From Denitrificimonas caeni (lineage in GTDB: Bacteria > Pseudomonadota > Gammaproteobacteria > Pseudomonadales > Pseudomonadaceae), in the NCBI RefSeq assembly GCF_905120345.1, contig NZ_CAJHOA010000006.1, positions 1 through 64,000 on the forward strand: a stretch of 64,000 bases of DNA, written 5' to 3'. The notes under the pieces were generated by a model, which saw only the letters and a list, made by a program, of their open reading frames with translations, did no database searches and was not told the DNA's origin. Both the position numbers and the translations under genes were made by a program. Below, one piece after another: positions 9,609-20,690 of the stretch; the stretch's first letter is position 1; each line of letters opens with the position of its first letter.

Positions 9609-9652
9609 CGCAACTCTCCCTTGTATTGTTTGCCAAGCAAACCATCAGCCCG

Positions 9653-9930
9653 TTACTTATCTCGGGTTTTATCAATCCAGCTCCATGCCACCATGGCACC
9701 GACAACCACACCACCTAAGATTAACGCGATCGGCCAAGAGAAGCTTTGTGGTGCGACACGATTCAGCCACGCGCCCAGAAAAGCCCCCGCGACGGTCGGG
9801 ATTGCTATCGACCAACCAATCACACCAAACACACCCAAACCGCTTAGCGGGCTGTAAGTTGGCTGGTTGCGCGTCTGTTGCATACGTTCAGCACGACGCC
9901 GGATGGCCTCGGACGTATCATCTTTTTTAT

Positions 9931-9934
<4 letters not shown>
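9653..9934 (-). CDS. atpQ: N-ATPase accessory protein AtpQ (AtpI/AtpZ-like)
   Basis: A 93-residue protein with a charged N-terminus (RRRAERMQQTR) and two membrane helices (about 31-54 and 66-84). The motif GxxGWSIAIPTVAGAFLGAWL is typical of AtpI/AtpZ/AtpQ proteins, which are linked to Mg2+ or Ca2+ supply or c-ring assembly. Its ATG overlaps the epsilon stop by four bases (9931-9934). Confidence 0.85.
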
Positions 9935-11831
<1,897 letters not shown>

Positions 11832-11853
11832 CTATGCGCCGCTGACAGCGAAC

Positions 11854-12555
11854 TTATTGAAAATCTTCTGCGGTCGCTATCTGTACATCGTTCCACTCAA
11901 TCGCGCGACTGCGCCAATGCTCACTAATGGTTTGCGCAAAATCAGCACGCACCAGTTTTGCCCGCGCTTCACACCAGAGTTCTGAATCATGACGCATCAC
12001 AATCCCTTCTGGCGTACCTTGACGATAATGACTGCTGGCCTTGGCCAGTAACTCTTTTAACTCATCCGGCGTAGCGCTGCCCTGATATAGAGTGGGTACC
12101 ACAGCCAGACCCAATTTAGCCGCCAACGCATTGCGCCGCTCGCAACTCCAAAACTTCTGTGCAGTGCGGTCGTAGACATCAAATACGACAAACCAATCGG
12201 GTAAATTATCGTAATCAAGTGAGTGCCGCGCCGCGCACCATTCACCAAAGAGGATCCAATCGCTGTCTAAGTTATCACATAACGTATAACGATGCTGGGC
12301 CAGCCAAGAGTTCAGCCGAGAGAACTGTCCGGCGAAAGGCTCCAATAAGTATTGGCCTCGATTCTGTGCGCGTAGTTCACCATTGTCACGCATGGAAATG
12401 CCAAGATTGGCCCCATCCAGTTTTTCTTCAACGCGGATGGGCTGAGCTAATAACGCTGCAATTTCAGGTTCAGTCAGAACTTTGTCATCACGTGGCATGC
12501 CCTCACCCAACCAATCAATGTGCGGGGTATGAGGAAAACGAAAAAAATCAGACAT
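11854..12555 (-). CDS. RNA ligase-family protein (T4 Rnl2-like nucleotidyltransferase)
   Basis: A 233-residue protein with the covalent nucleotidyltransferase motifs in order. Motif I is EEKLDGAN with the likely AMP-accepting Lys45. FGEWCAARHSLDY matches motif III, FVVFDVYDR motif IIIa, EGIVMR motif IV and AKLVR motif V. Enzymes of this family seal nicks or breaks in RNA using ATP. It consists essentially of the catalytic domain, without a long C-terminal module. Its ATG follows the stop of the PIN gene with no gap (TAAATG), indicating strict coupling. The N-ATPase beta gene begins 49 bp downstream. The role is not known; RNA repair is inferred. Confidence 0.88.
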   Translation of the reverse strand: MSDFFRFPHTPHIDWLGEGMPRDDKVLTEPEIAALLAQPIRVEEKLDGANLGISMRDNGELRAQNRGQYLLEPFAGQFSRLNSWLAQHRYTLCDNLDSDWILFGEWCAARHSLDYDNLPDWFVVFDVYDRTAQKFWSCERRNALAAKLGLAVVPTLYQGSATPDELKELLAKASSHYRQGTPEGIVMRHDSELWCEARAKLVRADFAQTISEHWRSRAIEWNDVQIATAEDFQ

Positions 12556-13104
12556 TTAATTACTCTCTGGCATGGCAGGGGCTGGGACATGCCGCTGCCG
12601 TGGAAACTTAGTCTCATAAAAGCGCTGCGCATCAGCAACGCACAAAAATTTAACCTTAATGCCGTGCTCAGCTAACACGGGCCACCAATCTATCCACTTA
12701 CAATCTGCTGCTTGCCAAATAATCGGTTTATCTGGATGGGCATTGGCCACCGCTGGAAAGATCCGATCCGGCGGATCAAATTCCGCCTGTAATTGCTGGT
12801 CAGGAAATTCGGCATAACAGTCAATCTGGGTAAGGGTGACATTGACCATCTCAACTCGTTGAGGATTACCCATATTACGCAACAACCATTTTAAAAACAC
12901 ATCGCCAACTCCGCGAGGCGGATTGATACGGGTTTTATTTTGGTACTCATTCAAGATAATAAACGCATCATCAATGACTACGATGCCAGCGCTCTGCATG
13001 GCCTGCAAGCGTTCAATACAGCTGGCCACACATTCAATCGATATATCAGAATGCTGCTGATTTGCCACGAGCAGCACATTGGTATCAATCACTGCTTTAA
13101 GCAT
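12556..13104 (-). CDS. PIN-domain protein, predicted ribonuclease
   Basis: With the start at 13104 the protein has 182 residues. It opens with MLKAVIDTNVLLVANQQ, a canonical PIN first strand with Asp7. Further candidate metal-binding residues are Glu53 (LNEYQ), Asp113 (PPDRIF) and Asp134 (QAADCKW), the four-acid pattern of the fold. PIN domains usually cut RNA. It is larger than most VapC toxins (~130 residues), and no small VapB-like antitoxin is adjacent. The start lies inside the end of the DUF3696 ATPase gene (8-bp overlap), and its stop abuts the RNA ligase start. A longer in-frame start at 13164 would overlap the ATPase much further and is less likely. Confidence 0.82.
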   Translation of the reverse strand: MLKAVIDTNVLLVANQQHSDISIECVASCIERLQAMQSAGIVVIDDAFIILNEYQNKTRINPPRGVGDVFLKWLLRNMGNPQRVEMVNVTLTQIDCYAEFPDQQLQAEFDPPDRIFPAVANAHPDKPIIWQAADCKWIDWWPVLAEHGIKVKFLCVADAQRFYETKFPRQRHVPAPAMPESN

Positions 13105-14482
13105 CGTCAGCACCGTTTTCAGTCTGACGTTTACGCTGCAGCGCGGCCAGCGCTCGGGCAGCAATATCGGTCATTTCATCGCCAAACAGATGTTCTGGCC
13201 AGTTTGCAATTTCACCGTAGGTATCCACTGACAAGGCTTCAATTTTTGCTTGTGTACCCTCACGGCTACAAAAATATAACGCCACATCTTCGTGACTGAT
13301 CACGCCTTCGGCAATACGCCGCTGTAAGCGATTAAGAAAGTGTTCGGAATGACTCTCGACGACAATTTGCACATTGCGCGCCTGTCCATTTTCACGCGCG
13401 TGTGTAGCGGCAATCAGCATATCGGCTAAACCGGCTTGCACCTGCGAATGCAAATGAGTTTCCGGCTGCTGCAACCATAAGGTTGAATGAGGCTGCGCAT
13501 AAAAAGCCTGTACCAACACGGGCAAGAGTTGCGAGACTCCAAAGCCCATATCGGCTAAACACACCTCTCGAGTCTCAGCATGGGTTTTAAACATCAGCTG
13601 ATACTCTGTGGCTGATGCAGAAACAGGCTGTATAGAAAACTCCGTTGCCACGCCCAATTGCTTTAACCAATACGCCACGCCCTCGACAAACGGCAGCTCA
13701 GGTTGATCACTGGAAAACTGCAGCCTACGGTGGTCTGCATCCGCCGCCAAGAGCGCGGCCACAGTAAACTCACCGGTGTCACCCACGCTGACCGGTCTCT
13801 CACCGGCCCAGTGGTAACGTCGTTGTGGTGCCGCGCGCAACGCAGCTAACGCGTGACAACCCTCGAAGACCTTTTCCGCCTGCTGCGCTAATGCAGCAAT
13901 AAATCCTGCACCCAGACTCTGCGATACCGGCCAACGGTAAAACTGCTCGGGGCGCAGCGCATCCTCTAAGGCAATGTTATAGGTGCATGCCTGCGGCTTT
14001 TTAATATGCACAAGCAGCGTATCGCGCTGAGTATGAGTGTAACTGACAGCGACAATCTCTTGTCCTTGCGCAGAAACGATGTATTGCATGGTCTGTAACT
14101 GGAGCTGCTGATTGTCATCAGCTATAGCACTCACCTGCAAGCGTAGTGTGTCGGCGGCAACGCTATTTTGTTGTCCGACATCATCCAGCAGCAACGTATC
14201 AGGCAAATGCCATTGCAGCTCAAACGCTAAAGGCTCCGCAAGGCAACCTTGGTGCAAATATTGTGTAAATGAGCCTAAATCCAGTGAACTCTGAGCATCA
14301 CTTAAACCTAACGACTGCTCGATTTCACTGGAGATTGTGCTGTGTTTTAAAGCCTGTAACAGTTGGCCTAAACTGCTTTTACCAACACTGTTTTCACCAA
14401 AAATCACCGTCAACGGCGCCAGTTTAATCGGCCCCGTATCCTGCCAAGCTTTAAAGTTCTTAATCCGCCACTGTGTCAACAT
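13097..14482 (-). CDS. AAA/ABC-type ATPase with DUF3696 (OLD-like)
   Basis: A 461-residue protein. The P-loop is GENSVGKS at residues 29-36, preceded by WRIKNFKAW, as in OLD/RecF-type ATPases. An ABC-signature-like GFGVSQLLPVL and the Walker B-like LQQPETHLHS with Glu341 follow, then the switch ESHSEHFLNRLQRRI. The C-terminal DUF3696 part contains DTYGEIANWPEHLFGDE. Related ATPases act with an effector nuclease in several phage defence systems; here the partner would be the PIN protein. It starts 40 bp after the antiporter gene. An AAAGGAG sequence precedes the ATG by about eleven bases. Confidence 0.88.
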   Translation of the reverse strand: MLTQWRIKNFKAWQDTGPIKLAPLTVIFGENSVGKSSLGQLLQALKHSTISSEIEQSLGLSDAQSSLDLGSFTQYLHQGCLAEPLAFELQWHLPDTLLLDDVGQQNSVAADTLRLQVSAIADDNQQLQLQTMQYIVSAQGQEIVAVSYTHTQRDTLLVHIKKPQACTYNIALEDALRPEQFYRWPVSQSLGAGFIAALAQQAEKVFEGCHALAALRAAPQRRYHWAGERPVSVGDTGEFTVAALLAADADHRRLQFSSDQPELPFVEGVAYWLKQLGVATEFSIQPVSASATEYQLMFKTHAETREVCLADMGFGVSQLLPVLVQAFYAQPHSTLWLQQPETHLHSQVQAGLADMLIAATHARENGQARNVQIVVESHSEHFLNRLQRRIAEGVISHEDVALYFCSREGTQAKIEALSVDTYGEIANWPEHLFGDEMTDIAARALAALQRKRQTENGADDA

Positions 14483-14496
14483 TGATTCAGAGCTCC

Positions 14497-14513
14497 TTTA
14501 ACACTATGTTAAA
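14497..14513. promoter_or_regulatory. Short inverted repeat before the DUF3696 ATPase gene
   Basis: TTTAACACTATGTTAAA has 7-bp arms and a 3-base centre. It occupies the 40-bp gap between the antiporter stop and the ATPase start, so it could be an operator or a weak attenuator. No T-tract follows. The function is inferred only from position. Confidence 0.3.
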
Positions 14514-14522
14514 CAACTCCTA

Positions 14523-15842
14523 TCACAATAGCATCGCCGCCGCCCAGCCGAAGGCTAATAATGGCAAATTATAGTGAATAAAGGTCGGTACCACCGTATC
14601 CCAAATATGGCTGTGTTGGCCGTCCATATTTAAACCTGAGGTTGGACCCAGAGTTGAGTCGGAGGCTGGTGAACCGGCATCACCCAACGCACCGGCAGTA
14701 CCGACAATACTGACAATGGCTAAAGGACTGAAACCCAGCTGCATGGCTAAGGGTACAAAAATCGCGGCGATGATTGGCACCGTGGAAAAGGATGAACCAA
14801 TCCCCATGGTGATCAATAAGCCCACCAACAACATCAAAATGGCACCAATCGCTTTGCTATCGCCAATCCAGAATACCGATGAATCGACCAAGGTCTGGAT
14901 TTGTCCAGTTTCACGCATCACTTCAGCAAAACCTGATGCGGCAATCATAATAAAACCGATCATGGCCATCATTTTCATGCCGTCGGTAAACAAATCATCG
15001 GTTTCTTTCCAGCGCACCACACCAGAGAGAGAAAACACCACAAAGCCAACTAACGCACCCATAATCATCGAGTCGAGCCATAGTTGCACGACAAAGGCGG
15101 CGATCACTGCAGCACCGGCAGCCAGTAAGCTTTTCGGGCTGTAGCTGTTGCTGGCTGAACCCACCTCGCCTGCGGCAACCTCGTGGTAGACACGCTTTTT
15201 GCGATAGCTGAACAACACCGCCACCAACAAGCCAAACAACATGCCCGCCGCTGGAATCACCATCGCCTGCATCACGCTTAAACCGCTGACATCAACGCCG
15301 CCTTTAGCCACGTTAGCCAGCAACACTTCTTTCAGGAAAATCCCGCCAAAACCGACGGGTAAAAACATATAGGGAGTAATCAAACCGAAAGTCAGTACAC
15401 AAGCGATCAGACGACGATCCAACTGCAAACGCCCCATCACATAGAGTAAAGGCGGAACCAGCAACGGAATAAAAGCGATATGTATCGGCAAGATATTTTG
15501 CGAGGACACGGCCGCGACTAACAGCACCGCGATCAGCAACCACTTCACCATCTCGGTGCCTTTGCCTTGCTGACGGCCGACCATGCTGAGGATCTTTCCT
15601 GCCAAGGCATGCGCCACACCAGACTTGCTAATTGCTACGGCAAACGCACCCAGTAAGGCATACGACAGCGCTACCGTTGCGCCGCCACCCAAGCCTTTAT
15701 TGAACGCTGCTAAGGTGCTTTCAATACCTAAGCCGCCCAGCAAGCCACCGACCACAGCGCCAATAATTAACGACACCACCACATGCACTCGTAGCAAACT
15801 CAGCAGTAGCATTAGCCCTACCGCGACAACAACTGCGTTCAT
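14523..15842 (-). CDS. Na+/H+ antiporter-family protein (NhaC/YuiF type)
   Basis: A 439-residue polytopic membrane protein with about a dozen hydrophobic segments. It contains QNILPIHIAFIPLLVPP, the conserved LGDAGSPASDSTLGPTSGLN segment near the C-terminus, and repeated Gly/Ser-rich loops typical of ion-transporter superfamily antiporters. Predicted function is Na+/H+ exchange, although some relatives have been linked to amino-acid transport, so the substrate is uncertain. It lies upstream of and co-directional with the ATPase trio and the N-ATPase. Confidence 0.8.
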   Translation of the reverse strand: MNAVVVAVGLMLLLSLLRVHVVVSLIIGAVVGGLLGGLGIESTLAAFNKGLGGGATVALSYALLGAFAVAISKSGVAHALAGKILSMVGRQQGKGTEMVKWLLIAVLLVAAVSSQNILPIHIAFIPLLVPPLLYVMGRLQLDRRLIACVLTFGLITPYMFLPVGFGGIFLKEVLLANVAKGGVDVSGLSVMQAMVIPAAGMLFGLLVAVLFSYRKKRVYHEVAAGEVGSASNSYSPKSLLAAGAAVIAAFVVQLWLDSMIMGALVGFVVFSLSGVVRWKETDDLFTDGMKMMAMIGFIMIAASGFAEVMRETGQIQTLVDSSVFWIGDSKAIGAILMLLVGLLITMGIGSSFSTVPIIAAIFVPLAMQLGFSPLAIVSIVGTAGALGDAGSPASDSTLGPTSGLNMDGQHSHIWDTVVPTFIHYNLPLLAFGWAAAMLL

Positions 15843-16032
15843 AACCGCCCCAATCAGATTATAAATTTTTGCACAGGCAATGCTGCGCTGTACTTTTAAG
15901 CTGCGCAGTTTACACGGCTGAAACCAAGAATAAACCGTCGATTCGCTCTGCTGCTCGCCTAAAGCTCGCCTTGACGGAGCAACAGCCTGCTATTATGCGC
16001 AACTTTATTGCCTGATTGACTTGGAGCCAAGC

Positions 16033-16605
16033 ATGCTCTCTATACCCTGGATCGAGCTGATTGCCGCCAGTTTAGGCGCACTCTCTGTGTATTGGATGAC
16101 CCAACAAAAGCCTGCTGCGTGGCCGGTTGGCTTGCTGATGGTGCTGCTGTATGTCTGGATATTTTACGATGCACGGCTGTATTCAGAAATGCTGCTGCAG
16201 ATTATTTATGTGGTGCTGCAAATCTATGGCTGGTGGCAGTGGTTACGTGGTGGTACGCAACAGCAAGGTCGTGTGGTCAGCAGTCTCAGCGCAACTGGCA
16301 TCAACCAAGGATTACTGATCGGCGCCAGTATCACCCTTGCATTGGGCTTTAGCATGAGTCAATACACTGATGCCAACCTACCTTGGCTGGACGCGGCACT
16401 GACCGGTTTTAGTTTGGTCGCACAATACTGGATGGCGCAAAAACGTCTGCAGTGTTGGCTGCTGTGGATTGTCCTCGATATCATCTATGTCGGCATGTTT
16501 ATCAGCGCAGAGCTGTACCTTACTGCCGTATTGTATTTACTGTTTACCGCCCTCGCCATCTATGGTTGGCTGCAATGGCGCGGCAACTTAAGGCTGGCAA
16601 TATGA
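16033..16605 (+). CDS. pnuC: Nicotinamide riboside transporter PnuC
   Basis: A 190-residue membrane protein with about seven helices and aromatic-rich repeats (QIYGWWQWLRGG, IYGWLQWRG). The ATG at 16033 has GGAG seven bases upstream; a longer frame would start at a TTG and lacks support. PnuC moves nicotinamide riboside by facilitated diffusion, driven by phosphorylation inside the cell. The next gene encodes that kinase and overlaps the PnuC stop (ATGA at 16602-16605). Confidence 0.9.
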   Translation: MLSIPWIELIAASLGALSVYWMTQQKPAAWPVGLLMVLLYVWIFYDARLYSEMLLQIIYVVLQIYGWWQWLRGGTQQQGRVVSSLSATGINQGLLIGASITLALGFSMSQYTDANLPWLDAALTGFSLVAQYWMAQKRLQCWLLWIVLDIIYVGMFISAELYLTAVLYLLFTALAIYGWLQWRGNLRLAI

Positions 16606-17180
16606 AAGTCGTGGTGTTAACTGGGCCTGAATCGGCGGGCAAAAGCACGCTGAGCCAAGCGCTGGCAGAGCGTTTTAATGCACCTTTAGTCAGCGAATAT
16701 GTTCGTGAGTTTATCGAGCACGAGCAGCGTGAGACCTGCTACGCTGATATCAGCACGATCGCCGAGCAACAACTTAAACGCGAATTGGCGGCACGAGCGC
16801 AATGTCCACCCTTGTTATTACTCGACACGCATTTATTAAGTAATAAACTATGGAGTGAAACCCTGTTCAAAACCAGCCCAGCGTGGATTGAACAGGCGCT
16901 GCAAGCGCTGCATTACGATTTAATTGGTTTGCTCAGTCCAGACGGCCTACCGTGGCAAGCGGATGGACAACGTTGTCAACCTGAACTGGCCGAGCGCCAG
17001 CAGTTTCATCAGCAGCTTGAGCACTGGCTGCAGACGCACCAGCAGCCGGTGCTGCGACTCACGGGGACATGGCACGCTCGCTATCAACAGTTAGAGGCTG
17101 CTATTGAGCAACTATTAGACGATAATCGAGCAACACCAGCGAACAATCCTTTGACTGTAAAGAAGAGCATTAAACAATGA
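16602..17180 (+). CDS. NadR-type ribosylnicotinamide kinase (AAA family ATPase)
   Basis: A 192-residue protein starting at the ATG that overlaps the pnuC stop. It has the Walker [11 protein letters not shown] near the N-terminus, SEYVREF, and a [14 protein letters not shown] Walker B-like stretch, all features of the kinase domain of NadR. It would convert nicotinamide riboside to NMN, trapping the imported vitamin. The NMN adenylyltransferase and DNA-binding domains of full NadR are absent. It overlaps the next gene by four bases. Confidence 0.85.
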   Translation: MKVVVLTGPESAGKSTLSQALAERFNAPLVSEYVREFIEHEQRETCYADISTIAEQQLKRELAARAQCPPLLLLDTHLLSNKLWSETLFKTSPAWIEQALQALHYDLIGLLSPDGLPWQADGQRCQPELAERQQFHQQLEHWLQTHQQPVLRLTGTWHARYQQLEAAIEQLLDDNRATPANNPLTVKKSIKQ

Positions 17181-17395
17181 CGAGCCCACACGCCCACGAT
17201 CCGCTGCACGGTGTCACTTTAGCCGTTATCCTTAATCGCTTAGTGGAGCACTATGGCTGGGAAGCGCTGGCCGAACAGATTCCAGTCAATTGTTTTAAAT
17301 CTGACCCGTCAGAAAAATCATCACTGAAATTTTTACGTAAAACCCAATGGGCTCGCGATAAAGTTGAAGCCTTGTATATCAGTACGTTTCCTTGA
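17177..17395 (+). CDS. VF530 (DUF2132) family DNA-binding protein
   Basis: A 72-residue protein with [21 protein letters not shown], the hallmark of the VF530/DUF2132 family, and a conserved [11 protein letters not shown]-terminus. The family has a small helical fold reported to bind DNA; the cellular role is unknown. Its ATG lies in an ATGA with the kinase stop, so three proteins are translated in series. Confidence 0.9.
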   Translation: MTSPHAHDPLHGVTLAVILNRLVEHYGWEALAEQIPVNCFKSDPSEKSSLKFLRKTQWARDKVEALYISTFP

Positions 17396-17400
17396 GCGAC

Positions 17401-17429
17401 TGCCGTTATCTGGGGATAGCATAACGGCA
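17401..17429. terminator. Hairpin between convergent genes
   Basis: TGCCGTTAT (17401-17409) pairs with ATAACGGCA (17421-17429). It sits between the converging VF530 and arcC genes. No long T-tract follows, so it is a candidate bidirectional terminator only. Confidence 0.5.
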
Positions 17430-17442
17430 AGCGCTGTAGTCT

Positions 17443-18360
17443 TTAAGTAGGATGTTGACTGACAATATGCGTTCCAGCTTGACCGGACAACAGTGCCAAT
17501 GCCTCGGATAGGCGACCAATCGCACTAAAACCACCGCTTTCTGCAAAGCTGCAGGCGGCATTGATTTTCGGCCCCATGGAACCGGCAGGAAGATTCAAGG
17601 CATGACTTTCAGCGATGGTTAATGCACTTAGCGGCTTTGCCTCAGGCGTGCCAAAGCCTTGGTACACGGCATCGACATCAGTCAGCAGTAATAACGCATC
17701 AGCGCCTAATTGCTTCGCTAAAAATGCACTGGAGAAGTCTTTGTCGATGACAGCTTCAACACCTTGCAAACTATTATCGGCTTGGCGTATGACCGGAATA
17801 CCACCGCCGCCGTTGCACACCACCACCACACCTTGAGCAACTAACAGCTTAATCACGTGCTCATCAGGAATATCGATAGGCTTGGGTGAGGCCACCACAC
17901 GACGCCACTTATCACCGTCTTGCGCAATCTGCCAGCCCGCCTGTGCCGCGCGAGTTTCTGCTTCTTCTTGGCTGTATACCGGACCAATAAATTTAGTCGG
18001 TGTGGCAAAAGCTGGATCATCACGATCGACCACCACCTGAGTTAACAAAGTGGCAATTGAGCAACTGTGCTGCAGTGCATTTTCCATTTCTTGCTCAATC
18101 AAATAACCGATCATGCCCGCGGTTTGTGCACCGAGCACATCCAACGGATAGCTTTCGCCAGGGTTATACGCATCGTTCTGTAACGCCAGCAGACCGACCT
18201 GTGGCCCATTGCCATGAGTGATCACCAGTTGATGTCCCGCGCGAACAATTTCCGCTAAAGCGCATGCCGCCACTTTGACATTGTCACGCTGCACCTGAGC
18301 CGTCAGCGGCTGTCCGCGCTGTAATAACGCGTTTCCGCCTAATGCTGCAACCACTAACAT
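17443..18360 (-). CDS. arcC: Carbamate kinase
   Basis: A 305-residue amino-acid-kinase-fold enzyme. It begins MLVVAALGGNALL and shows THGNGPQVGLLALQ, the VVCNGGGGIPVI loop and the VIDKDFSSA-LLLLTDVDAVY segments. It makes ATP from carbamoyl phosphate and ADP, the final step of the arginine deiminase pathway. Only two bases separate it from arcB. Confidence 0.95.
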   Translation of the reverse strand: MLVVAALGGNALLQRGQPLTAQVQRDNVKVAACALAEIVRAGHQLVITHGNGPQVGLLALQNDAYNPGESYPLDVLGAQTAGMIGYLIEQEMENALQHSCSIATLLTQVVVDRDDPAFATPTKFIGPVYSQEEAETRAAQAGWQIAQDGDKWRRVVASPKPIDIPDEHVIKLLVAQGVVVVCNGGGGIPVIRQADNSLQGVEAVIDKDFSSAFLAKQLGADALLLLTDVDAVYQGFGTPEAKPLSALTIAESHALNLPAGSMGPKINAACSFAESGGFSAIGRLSEALALLSGQAGTHIVSQHPT

Positions 18361-18362
18361 AA

Positions 18363-19364
18363 TTAACGTCCTAAAGTTGCGACCAACACTGCTTTGATGG
18401 TGTGCATACGGTTTTCGGCTTGATCAAACACAATCGATGCCGGGCTCTCAAACACCTCTTCGGTGACTTCCATGGCATCAATGCCAAAGGCTTCTTGCAT
18501 CTCTTTACCCACAGTCGTATCGGTATTATGAAAGGCTGGAAGACAATGCATAAACTTCACCCGAGGATTACCAGCTTTTGCCATCAACTCGGCATTCACT
18601 TGGTAAGGCATTAACAGCTCAATGCGCTCCGCCCACTTTTCCTGTGGCTCACCCATCGACACCCAGACATCGGTATAGACAAAATCCACAGCCTTTACTG
18701 CCGCATCAAGATCATCTGTCAGCATAATCCGCGCACCAGTTTGCTCAGCAATCGCGCGCGCCTCATCCTGGATCCACTGTGCCGGCCAGCAGGCTTGGGG
18801 GGCACACAGACGCACATCCATGCCCATTTGTGCACCACCAATCAACAAGCTGTCGCCCATGTTATTGGACGCATCACCAATAAATACATAGGCTATTTCA
18901 TGCAAAGGCTTGTCGCTGTGCTCTTGCATCGTCAGAAAGTCAGCCAAGATTTGCGTCGGGTGAAACTCATCGGTCAAGCCATTGTAAACCGGCACTCCGG
19001 CATACTCAGCCAGCTCATTGACAATCTCTTGACCAAAGCCACGGTACTCAATCGCATCATAAACGCGACCCAAAACGCGCGCAGTATCCTTAACCGACTC
19101 TTTATGGCCGATATGAGTGCCACTTGGGCCTAAATAGGTCACGCGCGCGCCTTGATCGTAGGCCGCCACTTCAAAACTGATACGCGTCCGCGTGGAGTCT
19201 TTCTCGAAAATCAACGCAATGTTTTTACCTTGCAGGCACTGCTGCTCGTTGCCTGCATACTTAGCTGCTTTAAGATCAGCAGATAACTTTAGTAAAAATT
19301 CGATTTCTTGAGGCGTGTAATCGCGCAACGTTAACAAGTTACGATTTTTAAGGTTAAAAGCCAT
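18363..19364 (-). CDS. arcB: Ornithine carbamoyltransferase, catabolic
   Basis: A 333-residue carbamoyltransferase. The carbamoyl-phosphate site is STRTRISFE (about residues 57-65), the ornithine-side motifs are HPTQILADF and the SMGEP loop, and the catalytic HCLPAFHN is near residue 274. It splits citrulline to ornithine and carbamoyl phosphate. The catabolic role follows from its position between arcA and arcC. Confidence 0.95.
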   Translation of the reverse strand: MAFNLKNRNLLTLRDYTPQEIEFLLKLSADLKAAKYAGNEQQCLQGKNIALIFEKDSTRTRISFEVAAYDQGARVTYLGPSGTHIGHKESVKDTARVLGRVYDAIEYRGFGQEIVNELAEYAGVPVYNGLTDEFHPTQILADFLTMQEHSDKPLHEIAYVFIGDASNNMGDSLLIGGAQMGMDVRLCAPQACWPAQWIQDEARAIAEQTGARIMLTDDLDAAVKAVDFVYTDVWVSMGEPQEKWAERIELLMPYQVNAELMAKAGNPRVKFMHCLPAFHNTDTTVGKEMQEAFGIDAMEVTEEVFESPASIVFDQAENRMHTIKAVLVATLGR

Positions 19365-19420
19365 GCATCTGCTCCTTAGTTAGCAGCGGGGTAAATAAAT
19401 TGCAGCAAAAAAATTAAATA

Positions 19421-20650
19421 TTAAACAGGATCACGCACGGTTGGACAGCTCATGCAGCGTCCACCACCACGTCCGCGTCCCAATTCAGCGCCCGGAATCG
19501 ACAGTACTTCAATACCTGCAGCGGCTAATGCGGCATTGGTATCATCATTACGATCATAACCAATCACTACACCAGGGCTCAACGCCAAGACGTTATTGCC
19601 ATCATTCCACTGTTCGCGCTCGCGTTCAGCGGGATGATCACCACCGGTGGCCACCACTTCTAACGCCGCATAGCCTAAAACTTCAGCTACCACATCAAAC
19701 ATATGTCGCGAGTCTTGGCTGAAGACATGCGACCTGCCGCTCGCATCCGGGCGCAGATCATAGCAAATCATTTCATCGGCGACCTCAGTAAATGCGGTGA
19801 CAATATTATCACCACAGAAGGTAAACACCGTATCAAGGTGCATCGCCGCGCGAGATTTAGGCATTTGACAGGCAATCACCCGATCCACACTGTCCTTGGC
19901 AAACAAGGCTCGCGCCAGCTGCCCAACCGCTTGCGGTGAACTGCGCTCGCCCATACCAACGAGAACCGTACGATTGCCGATCGGCATAATATCGCCACCC
20001 TCTAAGGTGGCTAAACCAAAGTTTTGCAAGGGATCACCCCACAGCACGTCAACTTTGCCGGCAAACGTCGGGTGAAACTTATACACAGCAGCGGTGAGCA
20101 ATGTTTCCGGCTTGCGTGCCGTCCAATACATAGGATTGAGAGTGACACCGCCATAAATCCAAGCACTGTTATCACGGGTAAATAAGAAGTTGGGCAGCGG
20201 TGGCAAAACAAAACCATAACGACCAAGGTGATTACCAAATAAACTCACCGGGTTAAACGGCAGATCACCGACTTCCAGCCCGCCAATTAAATACTCAGCC
20301 AATTGTGTCGCCGGTAACTCATCCATCCAGGCGCGCAACTCAGAAATCATGCCGACGCCAATTTCATTCCAAGTAATACGCTGATCGAGTACCCATTGAC
20401 GCGCCGCAGCGATCTCTAAGGTTTGCGCCAGTAAGTCATGGATATCTAAGACTTCAATACCGCGCGCCTGCATGACACTGACAAACACATCATGGTCTTT
20501 TTGTGCTTGCTTGACCCAAAACACATCATCAAATAATAACGCATCACAATTTGAAGGGGTTAAACGACAATGCGCCAGCCCCGGGCGGCAAACAATCACC
20601 TGACGTAACGTACCGGTTTCAGAGTGCACACCTAAAGTTAATTCAGACAT
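19421..20650 (-). CDS. arcA: Arginine deiminase
   Basis: A 409-residue enzyme. It shows [28 protein letters not shown] and the C-terminal GGGRCMSCP, in which Cys399 aligns with the catalytic cysteine of the Pseudomonas enzyme. It hydrolyses arginine to citrulline and ammonia. The family usually has Gly-Gly-Gly-His before the Cys pair; here the His is replaced by Arg, a small departure. Confidence 0.95.
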   Translation of the reverse strand: MSELTLGVHSETGTLRQVIVCRPGLAHCRLTPSNCDALLFDDVFWVKQAQKDHDVFVSVMQARGIEVLDIHDLLAQTLEIAAARQWVLDQRITWNEIGVGMISELRAWMDELPATQLAEYLIGGLEVGDLPFNPVSLFGNHLGRYGFVLPPLPNFLFTRDNSAWIYGGVTLNPMYWTARKPETLLTAAVYKFHPTFAGKVDVLWGDPLQNFGLATLEGGDIMPIGNRTVLVGMGERSSPQAVGQLARALFAKDSVDRVIACQMPKSRAAMHLDTVFTFCGDNIVTAFTEVADEMICYDLRPDASGRSHVFSQDSRHMFDVVAEVLGYAALEVVATGGDHPAEREREQWNDGNNVLALSPGVVIGYDRNDDTNAALAAAGIEVLSIPGAELGRGRGGGRCMSCPTVRDPV

Positions 20651-20690
20651 TATTCATTCCTTAAACAAGAAAAAACACCAATTGAGACAA

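Noticed and set aside
12556-13164. Reading the PIN gene as a VapC toxin of a toxin-antitoxin pair
   Set aside because: No small antitoxin-like gene is adjacent; the protein is larger than VapC and is coupled to an ATPase and an RNA ligase.
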